Shown: piece after piece, positions 27,190 to 34,567 of the stretch | How positions within the stretch are numbered: the stretch's first letter is position 1 | Layout: the number at the start of each line of letters is the position of its first letter | Assembly: GCF_001499995.1 (NCBI RefSeq) | Contig: NZ_LQIU01000025.1 | Span: 1-64,000, forward strand | From: Mycobacterium sp. IS-1496 | GTDB taxonomy: Bacteria > Actinomycetota > Actinomycetes > Mycobacteriales > Mycobacteriaceae | Direction: 5' to 3' | Length of the DNA stretch: 64,000 bases | The notes under the pieces: generated by a model | What the model saw: only the letters and a program-made list of their open reading frames with translations | The model's database searches: none | Told to the model about the DNA's origin: nothing | Program-made: the position numbers and the translations under genes

Positions 27190-28146
27190 TCAGCCCGCCG
27201 GGCACCCGGGCGGCGGCGCGAACGACTCGAGCGCGACCGACCGGTGCAGCCGGACCAGCTTCTCGTATTCGATCCGGTTGCGTGCCAACGGGATGAGCAG
27301 CAACTTGTCCGGCAGGACCCGCCACGCCACCTGGAGCAGGCGGCAGTACAGCTCGAACTCCCGGTCATGACGGGCCTGCCAGTCGAAACCGGTCATCGCG
27401 CGGATCCCCGGGTGCAGGATCCCGAACGAGCACACCTTCACGACGCGTCCGGCGACGGGTCGCAGCAGCAGCCACGGCGGCGTCAGCGCCCGCCGGACCG
27501 GGGCCGGCAGCAACAGCGTGGGCAGCGGCAGCCGGGTCAGGTCGGTGGTCACGCGCCGCAGGAACGGGTTCGCGCGCAGTTCGGTGGCGACCATCGCGTC
27601 GTAGTACGCCACCGCGTCGGCGTAGGTGGCGGGCAGTTTGGCATTCTTGCCGGGCAGTTCGAGACCCCGGAAGGCGTCGAGCAGTTGCAGATAGGCGGCG
27701 TCGCGTTCGGCCTCGGAGAGCACGATGCCGGTGCACGGTGTGAACGAGTTCAGCACCAGGAAGATGCCGCTGACCGCGATCCAGTTCCACAGCTTCGGGT
27801 CGAGCGCGCTGTACCGGAGGTCGGCGAAGTCACCGCTGCCTCGGCCGCGCACGTCGCGATGCAGCATCTTGAGCCGGTCGGACTCGGCGACCCGGTCCTC
27901 GGCGTCACCCCAGATGGCCAGGAACGCCGAAAACCCGCTGCGCACACCGCGATCGGCGAAGTTCGCGGCGAACCGGCCGGTCCTGTCGACGGCGGCGGCC
28001 ACCGGAACCAGGGCCACCTCGTCGAAGGCGGCCGCACCGAAGAAACCACCGAGCGTGCTACCGCTGTGTCTGCGGAACTCGCGCATGACTTTCGGCCGCA
28101 CGGCGGCGGCCGGGTGCTGCGGAGAAGTGTGGGCAACTGCGACCAT
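27190..28146 (-). CDS. Oxygenase MpaB family protein (DUF2236)
   Basis: A 318-residue protein of the DUF2236/MpaB family, related to rubber oxygenase Lcp and to MpaB, which cleaves a farnesyl side chain. Family members bind heme b and use oxygen. Features seen are FFGAAAFDEVALVPVAAAVDRTGRF near 37, WGDAEDRVAESDRLKMLHRDVRG near 77, and NSFTPCTGIVLSEAERD near 128. The ATG at 28146 has a strong site (GGAGG, spacing five). The substrate is unknown; a polyprenyl or long-chain hydrocarbon is a guess from the family. It is followed by the TetR gene. Confidence 0.85.
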   Translation of the reverse strand: MVAVAHTSPQHPAAAVRPKVMREFRRHSGSTLGGFFGAAAFDEVALVPVAAAVDRTGRFAANFADRGVRSGFSAFLAIWGDAEDRVAESDRLKMLHRDVRGRGSGDFADLRYSALDPKLWNWIAVSGIFLVLNSFTPCTGIVLSEAERDAAYLQLLDAFRGLELPGKNAKLPATYADAVAYYDAMVATELRANPFLRRVTTDLTRLPLPTLLLPAPVRRALTPPWLLLRPVAGRVVKVCSFGILHPGIRAMTGFDWQARHDREFELYCRLLQVAWRVLPDKLLLIPLARNRIEYEKLVRLHRSVALESFAPPPGCPAG

Positions 28147-28166
28147 GTCGCCTCCAGCCGTCGACG

Positions 28167-28197
28167 GTTGACACAAAGACTATGCGTTTGTGTCAAC
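28167..28197. promoter_or_regulatory. Palindromic operator, probable TetR site upstream of the MpaB gene
   Basis: A perfect inverted repeat GTTGACACAAA (28167-28177) and TTTGTGTCAAC (28187-28197) with a nine-base spacer, 21 bases upstream of the MpaB start. A third half site TGTCAAC follows at 28199-28205. Size, symmetry and position in front of a TetR-containing operon fit an autorepressor site. Confidence 0.75.
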
Positions 28198-28209
28198 ATG
28201 TCAACGCTT

Positions 28210-29346
28210 TCACAGGCGCTTGAGCATTCGCACGGTCTGGTAGAACGGCACCGACGCCTCGGCGCTGCGTCGCAGGCTGCGCTGCAGGAAGGTGGCGTTG
28301 AGGAGAACGAGGTGGCGGACGCCGCAATCCCGCCACTCCGCGGCCTTCTCGACGATTTCGTCCGGGGTGCCGATCAACCCCAACTGTTTCACCACCGAGG
28401 GCGGAACGCCCTTGACGTACGACAACGCGGTCTGTTCGTCCCAACCCTGGGGCATGATGTCGTGCGCACCACCGAACCCGGCCCCGAGCGGATGCGTCGC
28501 GCCGTGCCTGGCGAACGCCGCGTCCGGGATGTTCAACGCGCCCGCCCTGACCACCTCGGAGTCCAGCGCCTCGTCGAGCAGGTCGCGGGTGCGGGCCGTG
28601 AGCGTCGCCAACACCACCGCGGGCACGATCGACATCGGATCGCGGCCCGCGTCGGAGGCCGCGCTGCGCACCGCGTCGAGACGCACGGCGTACTCCCGTG
28701 GTTCGGTGAGGAAGGCCGGGAAGTACCCGTCGCCGTACCTGCCGACCGCGCGCAACATTCGTGGGCCGTGCGCGGCGATCCATATCGGCGGCCACGCGCC
28801 GCGGTACGGCGGCAGCGCGAACACCGCGTTGCGCAACGGGAAGTACGGCGAATCCCGGTTGACCAGTTCACCTTTGGAGTCCCACAGCGCCCGGATGGTG
28901 GCCATCGCCTCTTCGAAGCGTGCGACCGGCTTTGACCAGTCGACACCGTAGGGCTCGTTGCCCTCCCTCTCCCCCGTGCCGATGCCGAGAACCGCCCGCC
29001 CGCGCGTCAGCAGGTTCAGGGTGCAGGCGGCCTGCGCCGTGACCGCAGGGTTGCGCCGGCCGGTGTCGGTGACGGCGACGCCGAGTCGGAGCCGGCCGAT
29101 CCTGTTGCGCGCGGCCAGGTTTCCGAGCATCGTCCACGGCTCCATGTAGGCGTCGACGGACGGGGTGATCTTCGCCGTCTGGCAGTACTGCGGCTGCCAC
29201 AGCGCGCGCGGGAACAATGCGTTGAGATGGTCGGGCACCCAGAAGGAATCGACCCGGCTCGCCGCCGCCCCCAGATAATTGAGTCTGGTGAGTGTCTCGG
29301 CCCTCGGCCGGCCTGCCACAATGAGATCGCTCAACCCCACCTGCAT
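28210..29346 (-). CDS. LLM-class F420-dependent oxidoreductase, phthiodiolone ketoreductase-like
   Basis: A 378-residue luciferase-like TIM-barrel enzyme. Stretches such as DSFWVPDHLNALFPR near 33, YMEPWTMLGNLAARN near 67 and LGIGTGEREGNEPYGVDWSKP near 120 closely resemble Rv2951c, the F420-dependent ketoreductase of phthiocerol dimycocerosate synthesis, as I remember that protein. Non-pathogenic rapid growers usually lack those lipids, so the substrate may be another ketone. It lies between menC and the MpaB operon; its stop is 13 bases from the TetR-type palindrome. Confidence 0.88.
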   Translation of the reverse strand: MQVGLSDLIVAGRPRAETLTRLNYLGAAASRVDSFWVPDHLNALFPRALWQPQYCQTAKITPSVDAYMEPWTMLGNLAARNRIGRLRLGVAVTDTGRRNPAVTAQAACTLNLLTRGRAVLGIGTGEREGNEPYGVDWSKPVARFEEAMATIRALWDSKGELVNRDSPYFPLRNAVFALPPYRGAWPPIWIAAHGPRMLRAVGRYGDGYFPAFLTEPREYAVRLDAVRSAASDAGRDPMSIVPAVVLATLTARTRDLLDEALDSEVVRAGALNIPDAAFARHGATHPLGAGFGGAHDIMPQGWDEQTALSYVKGVPPSVVKQLGLIGTPDEIVEKAAEWRDCGVRHLVLLNATFLQRSLRRSAEASVPFYQTVRMLKRL

Positions 29347-29391
29347 GTGCCCAGTGTGCGCGCGGCCGGATGCGTTGCCTAGAGGCGTTGA

Positions 29392-30354
29392 TCAGCCATC
29401 TAGCACTTGCAAACAGTCAGCAACGCGGTCGATCCACCACTGACGCCGCTCCGGCGCCGCGGCCAACGCGGTCAGACGGTCCCGGTCCGGCACCACCGCC
29501 GTCACGGGCAGGTGACCGTCCACGGGAACGAGCGGGGCCGCGACGTCCTCCACGAACAGTCCGCCGGTGCCCAGCCCGCACGCGTGGTCCAGCCGGGGCA
29601 GCGCCGCCGCCGCGTACAGTCCCGCGGAGATACCGACCGCCGAATCCAGCGCACTGGACACCACGACCGGGATGTCGATCTGCGCCGCGATGTCGAGGAG
29701 GGGGCGCACCCCGCCCAGCGGGGCGACCTTGACCACCGCGACGTCGGCGGCGTGCGCCCGCACCACGTGCAGCGGATCGTCGGCCTTGCGGATGCTCTCG
29801 TCCGCGGCGATGGGAACAGAAGTGCGCGAACGTAATTCAGCGAGCTCCGGCACAGTCGGGCACGGTTGTTCGAGGTATTCGAGCGGCCCGTCGGCCGTCA
29901 GCGCCGCCGCGGCGGTCACCGCCTCCTCGACGGTCCAGCCGCCGTTGGCGTCCACCCGCACGGTCGGCACCGCCGCCCGCACGGCGTTCACCCGGGAGAC
30001 GTCGTCGGCCAGCGTCTGCCCCGGTTCGGCGACCTTGACCTTGGCCGTCCGCGCCCCGGGGAACCGCGCGAGCACGTCGGGCACCTGCGCGGCGCTCACG
30101 GCGGGGACCGTCGCGTTGATCGGGATCCGGTCGCGCCGCACGGTGGGCCGCGCCGAGTAGGCCGCCTCGATCGCCGACGCCAGCCACGTCGACGCCTCCG
30201 GCGGTGCGTATTCGAGGAACGGCCCGAACTCCCCCCACCCGGCCGGGCCGTCGATCAGCGCGAGTTCGCGAACCGTGATGCCGCGGAACCGCACCCGCAT
30301 CGGCAGCGATACGACGTGCAGGCGGTCCAGGAGGTCGTCGAGCGTGGGGTTCAC
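29392..30354 (-). CDS. menC: o-Succinylbenzoate synthase
   Basis: An enolase-superfamily enzyme that dehydrates SHCHC to o-succinylbenzoate in menaquinone synthesis. It has 320 residues. The first Lys pair is in TAKVKVAEPG near 105, the metal ligands are in VDANGGW near 135, LEQPC near 162 and AADESIR near 187, and the opposite Lys in VAVVKVAPLGGV near 208. The stop at 29392 is followed by a 45-base spacer. It corresponds to Rv0553. The acyl-CoA ligase gene ends 20 bases upstream on the same strand. Confidence 0.94.
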   Translation of the reverse strand: MNPTLDDLLDRLHVVSLPMRVRFRGITVRELALIDGPAGWGEFGPFLEYAPPEASTWLASAIEAAYSARPTVRRDRIPINATVPAVSAAQVPDVLARFPGARTAKVKVAEPGQTLADDVSRVNAVRAAVPTVRVDANGGWTVEEAVTAAAALTADGPLEYLEQPCPTVPELAELRSRTSVPIAADESIRKADDPLHVVRAHAADVAVVKVAPLGGVRPLLDIAAQIDIPVVVSSALDSAVGISAGLYAAAALPRLDHACGLGTGGLFVEDVAAPLVPVDGHLPVTAVVPDRDRLTALAAAPERRQWWIDRVADCLQVLDG

Positions 30355-30373
30355 GCCGCCAGTCTCGCCGACC

Positions 30374-31942
30374 TCACACCGTGGTCCGGTCCCGGCCCTC
30401 CCAGAACGGCCTGCGCAGATCCTTCTTCAGGATCTTGCCGGTCGGGTTGCGCGGCAGTTCGTCGACGATGTCGATGCTGCGGGGGCACTTGTAACGCGCG
30501 AGCCGCTCGCGGCACCAGTCGGTCAGCTCCTCTTCGGACGCCGAACCATTGACCGCGACAACTGCTTTGACGGCCTCGCCCCACTTCTCGTCGGGCACGC
30601 CGATCACCGCGACCTCCGTCACCGCCGGGTGTTCGGCCAGCACCCGCTCCACCTCGATCGAGTAGACGTTCTCCCCGCCCGAGATGATCATGTCCTTGAG
30701 GCGGTCCTCGACGAAGATGAACCCGTCGGGGTCGATGCGCCCGACGTCGCCGGTGCGGAACCAGCCGTCGGCGGTGACGGCCTCGGCCGTCGCCTCGGGC
30801 TTGTTGTGGTAGCCCTTCATCAGTTGCGGTGTGCGGAACCACAGTTCGCCCTGCTGCCCGGTGGGCACCTCCTCGCCGGTGTCGGGGTCGACGACCCGCA
30901 ACTCGGCCTTCGGGATGAGCTGACCCGCGCTGACCAGCCGCTCCGGATGCTCGGTGTCACGGTGCGCCTCGGGCATCAGATGGCTGATCACCCCGCACAC
31001 CTCGGTCAACCCGTACACCTGGATGAAATCGGTGTCGGGCCAGGCTTGCAGGGCCTGCCGCAGCAGTGGGAGCGGCATCGGCGACGCGCCGTAGCAGAAG
31101 GTCTTCAACGCCCCGAACAGCTTCACCGCGTCCGGCCCGGTGTCGAGCACCTTCGCGAGAACGGCCGGCACCAGGAACGTGCGATTGGCGCCGGCGAGGA
31201 TGGCGCCCGCGAGCGAGGCCCCGTCCACCTCGCGCGTCATCACGCTGGGGACACCGTCGTGGATCCCGAACTGCACGTACGACTGGCCGCCGACGTGGAA
31301 CAGCGGCATCGACACCATGTTCTTGTCGCCCTCGTCGAAACCCCACCCGTCGTGGGCGTTGACCGTGTGGGCGATGAGGTTGGCCTGCGTCAGCTCCACA
31401 CCCTTGGGCCGCCCCGTGGTGCCCGACGAATACATGATCACGCAGGCGTCGTCGGGCGAGACGTCGTCGGCGCGGCCGGCCGGTGTGGCGCCGGCGAGCA
31501 GCGCCTCGTATTCGTCGCCGTCGGCGCCGTCGGGCGTCACCTCGATGACGTGCTCGACGTGGGTGAGCCGGTCACGGATCTTGTCGATCGTCGGGCGCAG
31601 CTCGCGGCCCACGATCAGCACCTTGGCGCCGCTGTCGCCCAGCACGTAGTCGAGTTCGTCGCCCGCGAGCCGGAAGTTGACGACGGCGTTGGCTGCGCCG
31701 AGCGACGCCGCGGCGAAGGTCAGCTCGACGCAGGCCGGGTGGTTCTTGTCGAGGAAGGCGACCGCATCACCGTGGCCGACCCCGAACCCGCTGAGCGCGC
31801 CGGCGAGCCGGCGGACCCGGTCGTCCCACTGTGCCCACGTCCAGCTCCGGTCGAGATAGACGATGGCCTCGTCGTCGGGTGTGGCATGCGCCCAGTGGCT
31901 GAGTCGGTCGTCGAGGAAGCGGGGTTCGGGCAGCTCGGACAT
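30374..31942 (-). CDS. Acyl-CoA synthetase (AMP-forming, FadD-like)
   Basis: A 522-residue ANL-superfamily ligase. The phosphate-binding loop is MYSSGTTGRPKGVEL near 178, the adenine motif VYGLTEVCG near 300, WFRTGDVGRIDPDGF near 392, and the C-terminal Lys in NPTGKILKKDLR near 505. It activates a carboxylic acid with ATP and CoA; chain specificity is unknown. The ATG at 31942 (MSELPEPRF) is preferred to a TTG at 31963. It sits between the amidohydrolase and menC, where M. tuberculosis has no ligase as I recall, so it is probably an insertion. Confidence 0.9.
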   Translation of the reverse strand: MSELPEPRFLDDRLSHWAHATPDDEAIVYLDRSWTWAQWDDRVRRLAGALSGFGVGHGDAVAFLDKNHPACVELTFAAASLGAANAVVNFRLAGDELDYVLGDSGAKVLIVGRELRPTIDKIRDRLTHVEHVIEVTPDGADGDEYEALLAGATPAGRADDVSPDDACVIMYSSGTTGRPKGVELTQANLIAHTVNAHDGWGFDEGDKNMVSMPLFHVGGQSYVQFGIHDGVPSVMTREVDGASLAGAILAGANRTFLVPAVLAKVLDTGPDAVKLFGALKTFCYGASPMPLPLLRQALQAWPDTDFIQVYGLTEVCGVISHLMPEAHRDTEHPERLVSAGQLIPKAELRVVDPDTGEEVPTGQQGELWFRTPQLMKGYHNKPEATAEAVTADGWFRTGDVGRIDPDGFIFVEDRLKDMIISGGENVYSIEVERVLAEHPAVTEVAVIGVPDEKWGEAVKAVVAVNGSASEEELTDWCRERLARYKCPRSIDIVDELPRNPTGKILKKDLRRPFWEGRDRTTV

Positions 31943-31972
31943 ACGACGAGCCTGCCATGACAACGGCAGTTG

Positions 31973-33583
31973 TCAGAGTCGTTTCGCGTAAACGCAGCGG
32001 CCCGCCAAGTAGGTGGCCAGGACGTCGAGTTCGGCGATCTCCTCCGGCGGCACGCTGCGCGGATCGGCCGACAGGACCACCAGATCGCCGTACTTGCCCA
32101 CCTCGACGGATCCGATCACGTCGTCGGCGAACAACTGCCACGCGGCGTCGAGGGTCTGCGCGCGGATCGCCTGCTCGACGGTCAGCCGCTCTTCCGGCGC
32201 GAGCACCCGCCCGCTCGGCGCCGTTCGCGTCACCGCGACGCTGATGTTGCGCAGCGGCTCCTCCGGGGTGACCGGTGGATCGTTGTGCAATGAGATGCGC
32301 ATACCGGTCGCGAGGGCCGAACCGCACGGCATCCACCGGTTGCCGCGCTCGGGTCCGAACAGCCCGTCCACGATGACGTCACCCCAGTAATGGATCTGGT
32401 CGACGAAGATGCTGCAGGTGACGCCCAGCGCCTGCGCCCGCTTCAACTGCTCGTCGGTGATCGCGCCGACGTGTTCGAGGCGCAGGCGGTGATCGGTCCG
32501 CGGATGGGCTTCGAGCACCTCCTCGTACACGTCGAGGATCGTGTCGACGCCGGCGTCGCCCTGGACGTGACACGCCATCTGCCAGCCCAACGGGAAGTAG
32601 GCGCCGACGATCTCGCGTAGCTGCTCGCGGCTGTAGTTGGCGTGACCGCACGAGCCCGGCACCACGCCGATGGTCCGGGTGGCCGCGGTGTCGAGGTAGG
32701 GAAAGGTGAGGTCGATGTTGCCGATCCACGGCGAACCGTCGACCCAGATCTTGATGCCCACCTGGCGCACCAGGTCGTCGCCGTCGCCCGGATGGGCGTC
32801 ACTGGTCATCTGCGGGTTGGAGATCTCGTACGAGCGCAGCCGGACCGTGAGCTCGTCGCGCAGCGCGGTGAGCATGGGCCGGAAGACGGGATCGAACGCC
32901 ATGTCAGAGCACGTCGTGAGGCCGGCGCGGTTGAGCCGTGCGCACTCGGCAACGAGCATCGACGGGTAGTCGCTGGGCGAGACCACACCGGCGAGCAGCG
33001 GGAACACCGCAGCCGTCTCCTCGGCGGTGCCGTCGAGTTCGCCGTCGGCGTCGCGACCGAAGCGCGCGCCCTTCGGATCCGGGATGTCGCGGTGCAGCCC
33101 GGCCCGTTTGGCCGCGACGCTGTTGAAGAAGGCCTTGTGACCGGAGTTGTGCAGGATCACCAGCGGGCTGTCCGGGGCGATGTCGTCGAGCCACGCCAGC
33201 GTGGGGTCCGGAAGGCCGTTCTGCAGCAGCGGGTCCCACCCGTTGAGGTACGCACCCTGCCGGCCGCGCCGCGCCACCTCCTTGCGCACCGCGGCGACGA
33301 CCTCGTCGGCCGAAGTCATGGTGACCGGGCGGATGTCGACCATCCGCTCGGACAGCGCGATCGCCTCCATCAGCGGATGCCCGTGCGCCTCGACCAGACC
33401 GGGCAGCACGCAGCCCGTCCCGACGTCGACGACCTCGGTGCCGGACCCGATCCAGGCCGCCACCTCGGAGCGCGACCCCACGGCGACGATGCGCCCGTCG
33501 GCGACCGCGAGTGCCTCGGCGGTGGGTTGTGCGTCGTCAACGGTGAGCACGGTGCCGGTCAGGACGAGGTCGGCGATCGACAT
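31973..33583 (-). CDS. Amidohydrolase family protein (YtcJ-like; Rv0552 homologue)
   Basis: A 536-residue metal-dependent amidohydrolase. The N-terminal beta-sandwich LVLTGTVLTVDDAQPTAEALAV leads to the metal motif VLPGLVEAHGHPL near 60, with further His in HNSGHKAFF near 145 and CHVQGDAG near 342. The C-terminal GSVEVGKYGDLVVLSADP is the family hallmark. The substrate is unknown. Its M. tuberculosis counterpart Rv0552 is likewise divergent from fadD8. It is the first gene of a minus-strand run including the ligase and menC. Confidence 0.9.
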   Translation of the reverse strand: MSIADLVLTGTVLTVDDAQPTAEALAVADGRIVAVGSRSEVAAWIGSGTEVVDVGTGCVLPGLVEAHGHPLMEAIALSERMVDIRPVTMTSADEVVAAVRKEVARRGRQGAYLNGWDPLLQNGLPDPTLAWLDDIAPDSPLVILHNSGHKAFFNSVAAKRAGLHRDIPDPKGARFGRDADGELDGTAEETAAVFPLLAGVVSPSDYPSMLVAECARLNRAGLTTCSDMAFDPVFRPMLTALRDELTVRLRSYEISNPQMTSDAHPGDGDDLVRQVGIKIWVDGSPWIGNIDLTFPYLDTAATRTIGVVPGSCGHANYSREQLREIVGAYFPLGWQMACHVQGDAGVDTILDVYEEVLEAHPRTDHRLRLEHVGAITDEQLKRAQALGVTCSIFVDQIHYWGDVIVDGLFGPERGNRWMPCGSALATGMRISLHNDPPVTPEEPLRNISVAVTRTAPSGRVLAPEERLTVEQAIRAQTLDAAWQLFADDVIGSVEVGKYGDLVVLSADPRSVPPEEIAELDVLATYLAGRCVYAKRL

Positions 33584-33625
33584 TGCCGCATGTTAACGGG
33601 ATGACCTGCGATTACTCGGGAGCCG

Positions 33626-33651
33626 CGAAAAAATCGGGAGAAATTTTTTCG
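33626..33651. promoter_or_regulatory. AT-rich palindrome in a divergent promoter region
   Basis: CGAAAAAAT (33626-33634) and ATTTTTTCG (33643-33651) form a perfect 9-bp inverted repeat with the eight-base loop CGGGAGAA. Runs of six A and six T are unusual in this GC-rich DNA. It lies in the 168-base spacer between the amidohydrolase (leftward) and DGPF (rightward) starts, so an operator is as likely as a terminator. Confidence 0.6.
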
Positions 33652-33751
33652 ACCGTGTCTATTCACGGCGACGCCGTTCGACGTATGTGCGAGGGGCACC
33701 CTGGTACAGAGACGAACACGCCCCTTCACCACTCGAGAAGGAGACACACCA

Positions 33752-34216
33752 ATGGCGCGTTACATGCTGATCATGCGGGTCGGACCGGAGGCCGAGGCGG
33801 CCATGGCCGAGCAGGAGATCGACTTCGATCAGGTCATCGAATCGATGGGCCGCTTCAACGAGGAACTCATCAAGGCCGGCGTGCTGCTGGCCGGGGAAGG
33901 GCTCACCGGCCCCGAGGACGGCTTCGTCGTCGACTTCGACTCCGATCCGCCGGTGGTGACCGACGGTCCGTACACCGAGGCCAAGGAGCTGTTCAACGGT
34001 TTCTGGATCCTCGACGTGTCCTCGAAGGAGGAGGCCAAGCAGTGGGCGAAGAAGGTGCCGCTGGGGCCCGGCGTGAAGCTCGAGGTACGGCGGGTGTCGG
34101 AGACCGAGGAGTTCCCGCAGGACAACCCGTGGGTGCAGAAGGAGATCCGGTGGAAGGCCGAACTCGCCGAGAAGGTCGCGGCGCAGGCCCGGGCCGACGC
34201 CGACAAGCTGGGCTAG
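33752..34216 (+). CDS. YCII/DGPF domain protein, ECF42 sigma factor partner type
   Basis: A 154-residue protein with a YCII-related domain: MARYMLIMRVGPEAEA at the start, and the name-giving motif DGPYTEAKELFNGFWILDVSS near 70. DGPF proteins are found next to ECF42 sigma factor genes, and one lies 2.5 kb away at 36267; this is known for the family, but a functional link here is inference. A strong site GAGAAGGAGA precedes the ATG. It converges with the DUF3253 gene with a four-base overlap of stops. Confidence 0.88.
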   Translation: MARYMLIMRVGPEAEAAMAEQEIDFDQVIESMGRFNEELIKAGVLLAGEGLTGPEDGFVVDFDSDPPVVTDGPYTEAKELFNGFWILDVSSKEEAKQWAKKVPLGPGVKLEVRRVSETEEFPQDNPWVQKEIRWKAELAEKVAAQARADADKLG

Positions 34217-34476
34217 GAGTCGTCCCTGGCGCGGATCCGGACGGGTCCGCGCCAGGTCGCGTCCGGGTCGAGCACCTCGCCCTTCTGGGTGATCTCGACG
34301 TCTCCGGCCCTGGCCAGCTCGCGGGCGGTCTCGCGGGCCTCGTCCATGAGCCCGCGCCAGCCGTCTCCCCCGACGGCCCGCGCGGCGTCCGACGGGCAGA
34401 TGGTCTTGGCGGGCCCACGCTCGCGCGCCATCCGCAGGATCGCCGTGCGCAGCTCGTCGCCTTCGGCTGGGGCCAT
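34213..34476 (-). CDS. DUF3253 family protein
   Basis: An 87-residue protein with ELRTAILRMARERGPAKTICPSDAARAVGG at its start and the ITQKGEVLDPDATWRGPVRIR end typical of DUF3253. It is predicted to be a small winged-helix-like fold; function unknown. It lies between the DGPF gene and fadD8, divergent from fadD8 with a 91-base spacer. Confidence 0.85.
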   Translation of the reverse strand: MAPAEGDELRTAILRMARERGPAKTICPSDAARAVGGDGWRGLMDEARETARELARAGDVEITQKGEVLDPDATWRGPVRIRARDDS

Positions 34477-34542
34477 GAGCGCCTCCCGATGTCGTCTGCG
34501 GCGAGCCTACGGGCCCATTCGCGGGGACCGGCTGACTGGAAT

Positions 34543-34556
34543 TGGAACACGTTCTA
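34543..34556. promoter_or_regulatory. KstR-like operator upstream of fadD8
   Basis: TGGAACACGTTCTA matches the published KstR consensus TNNAACNNGTTNNA at all defined positions. It is 11 bases upstream of the fadD8 ATG, a position suited to repression. KstR is the TetR-type repressor of cholesterol catabolism in mycobacteria. Matches by chance are possible with a motif this short. Confidence 0.6.
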
Positions 34557-34567
34557 GTCTGATGCCC

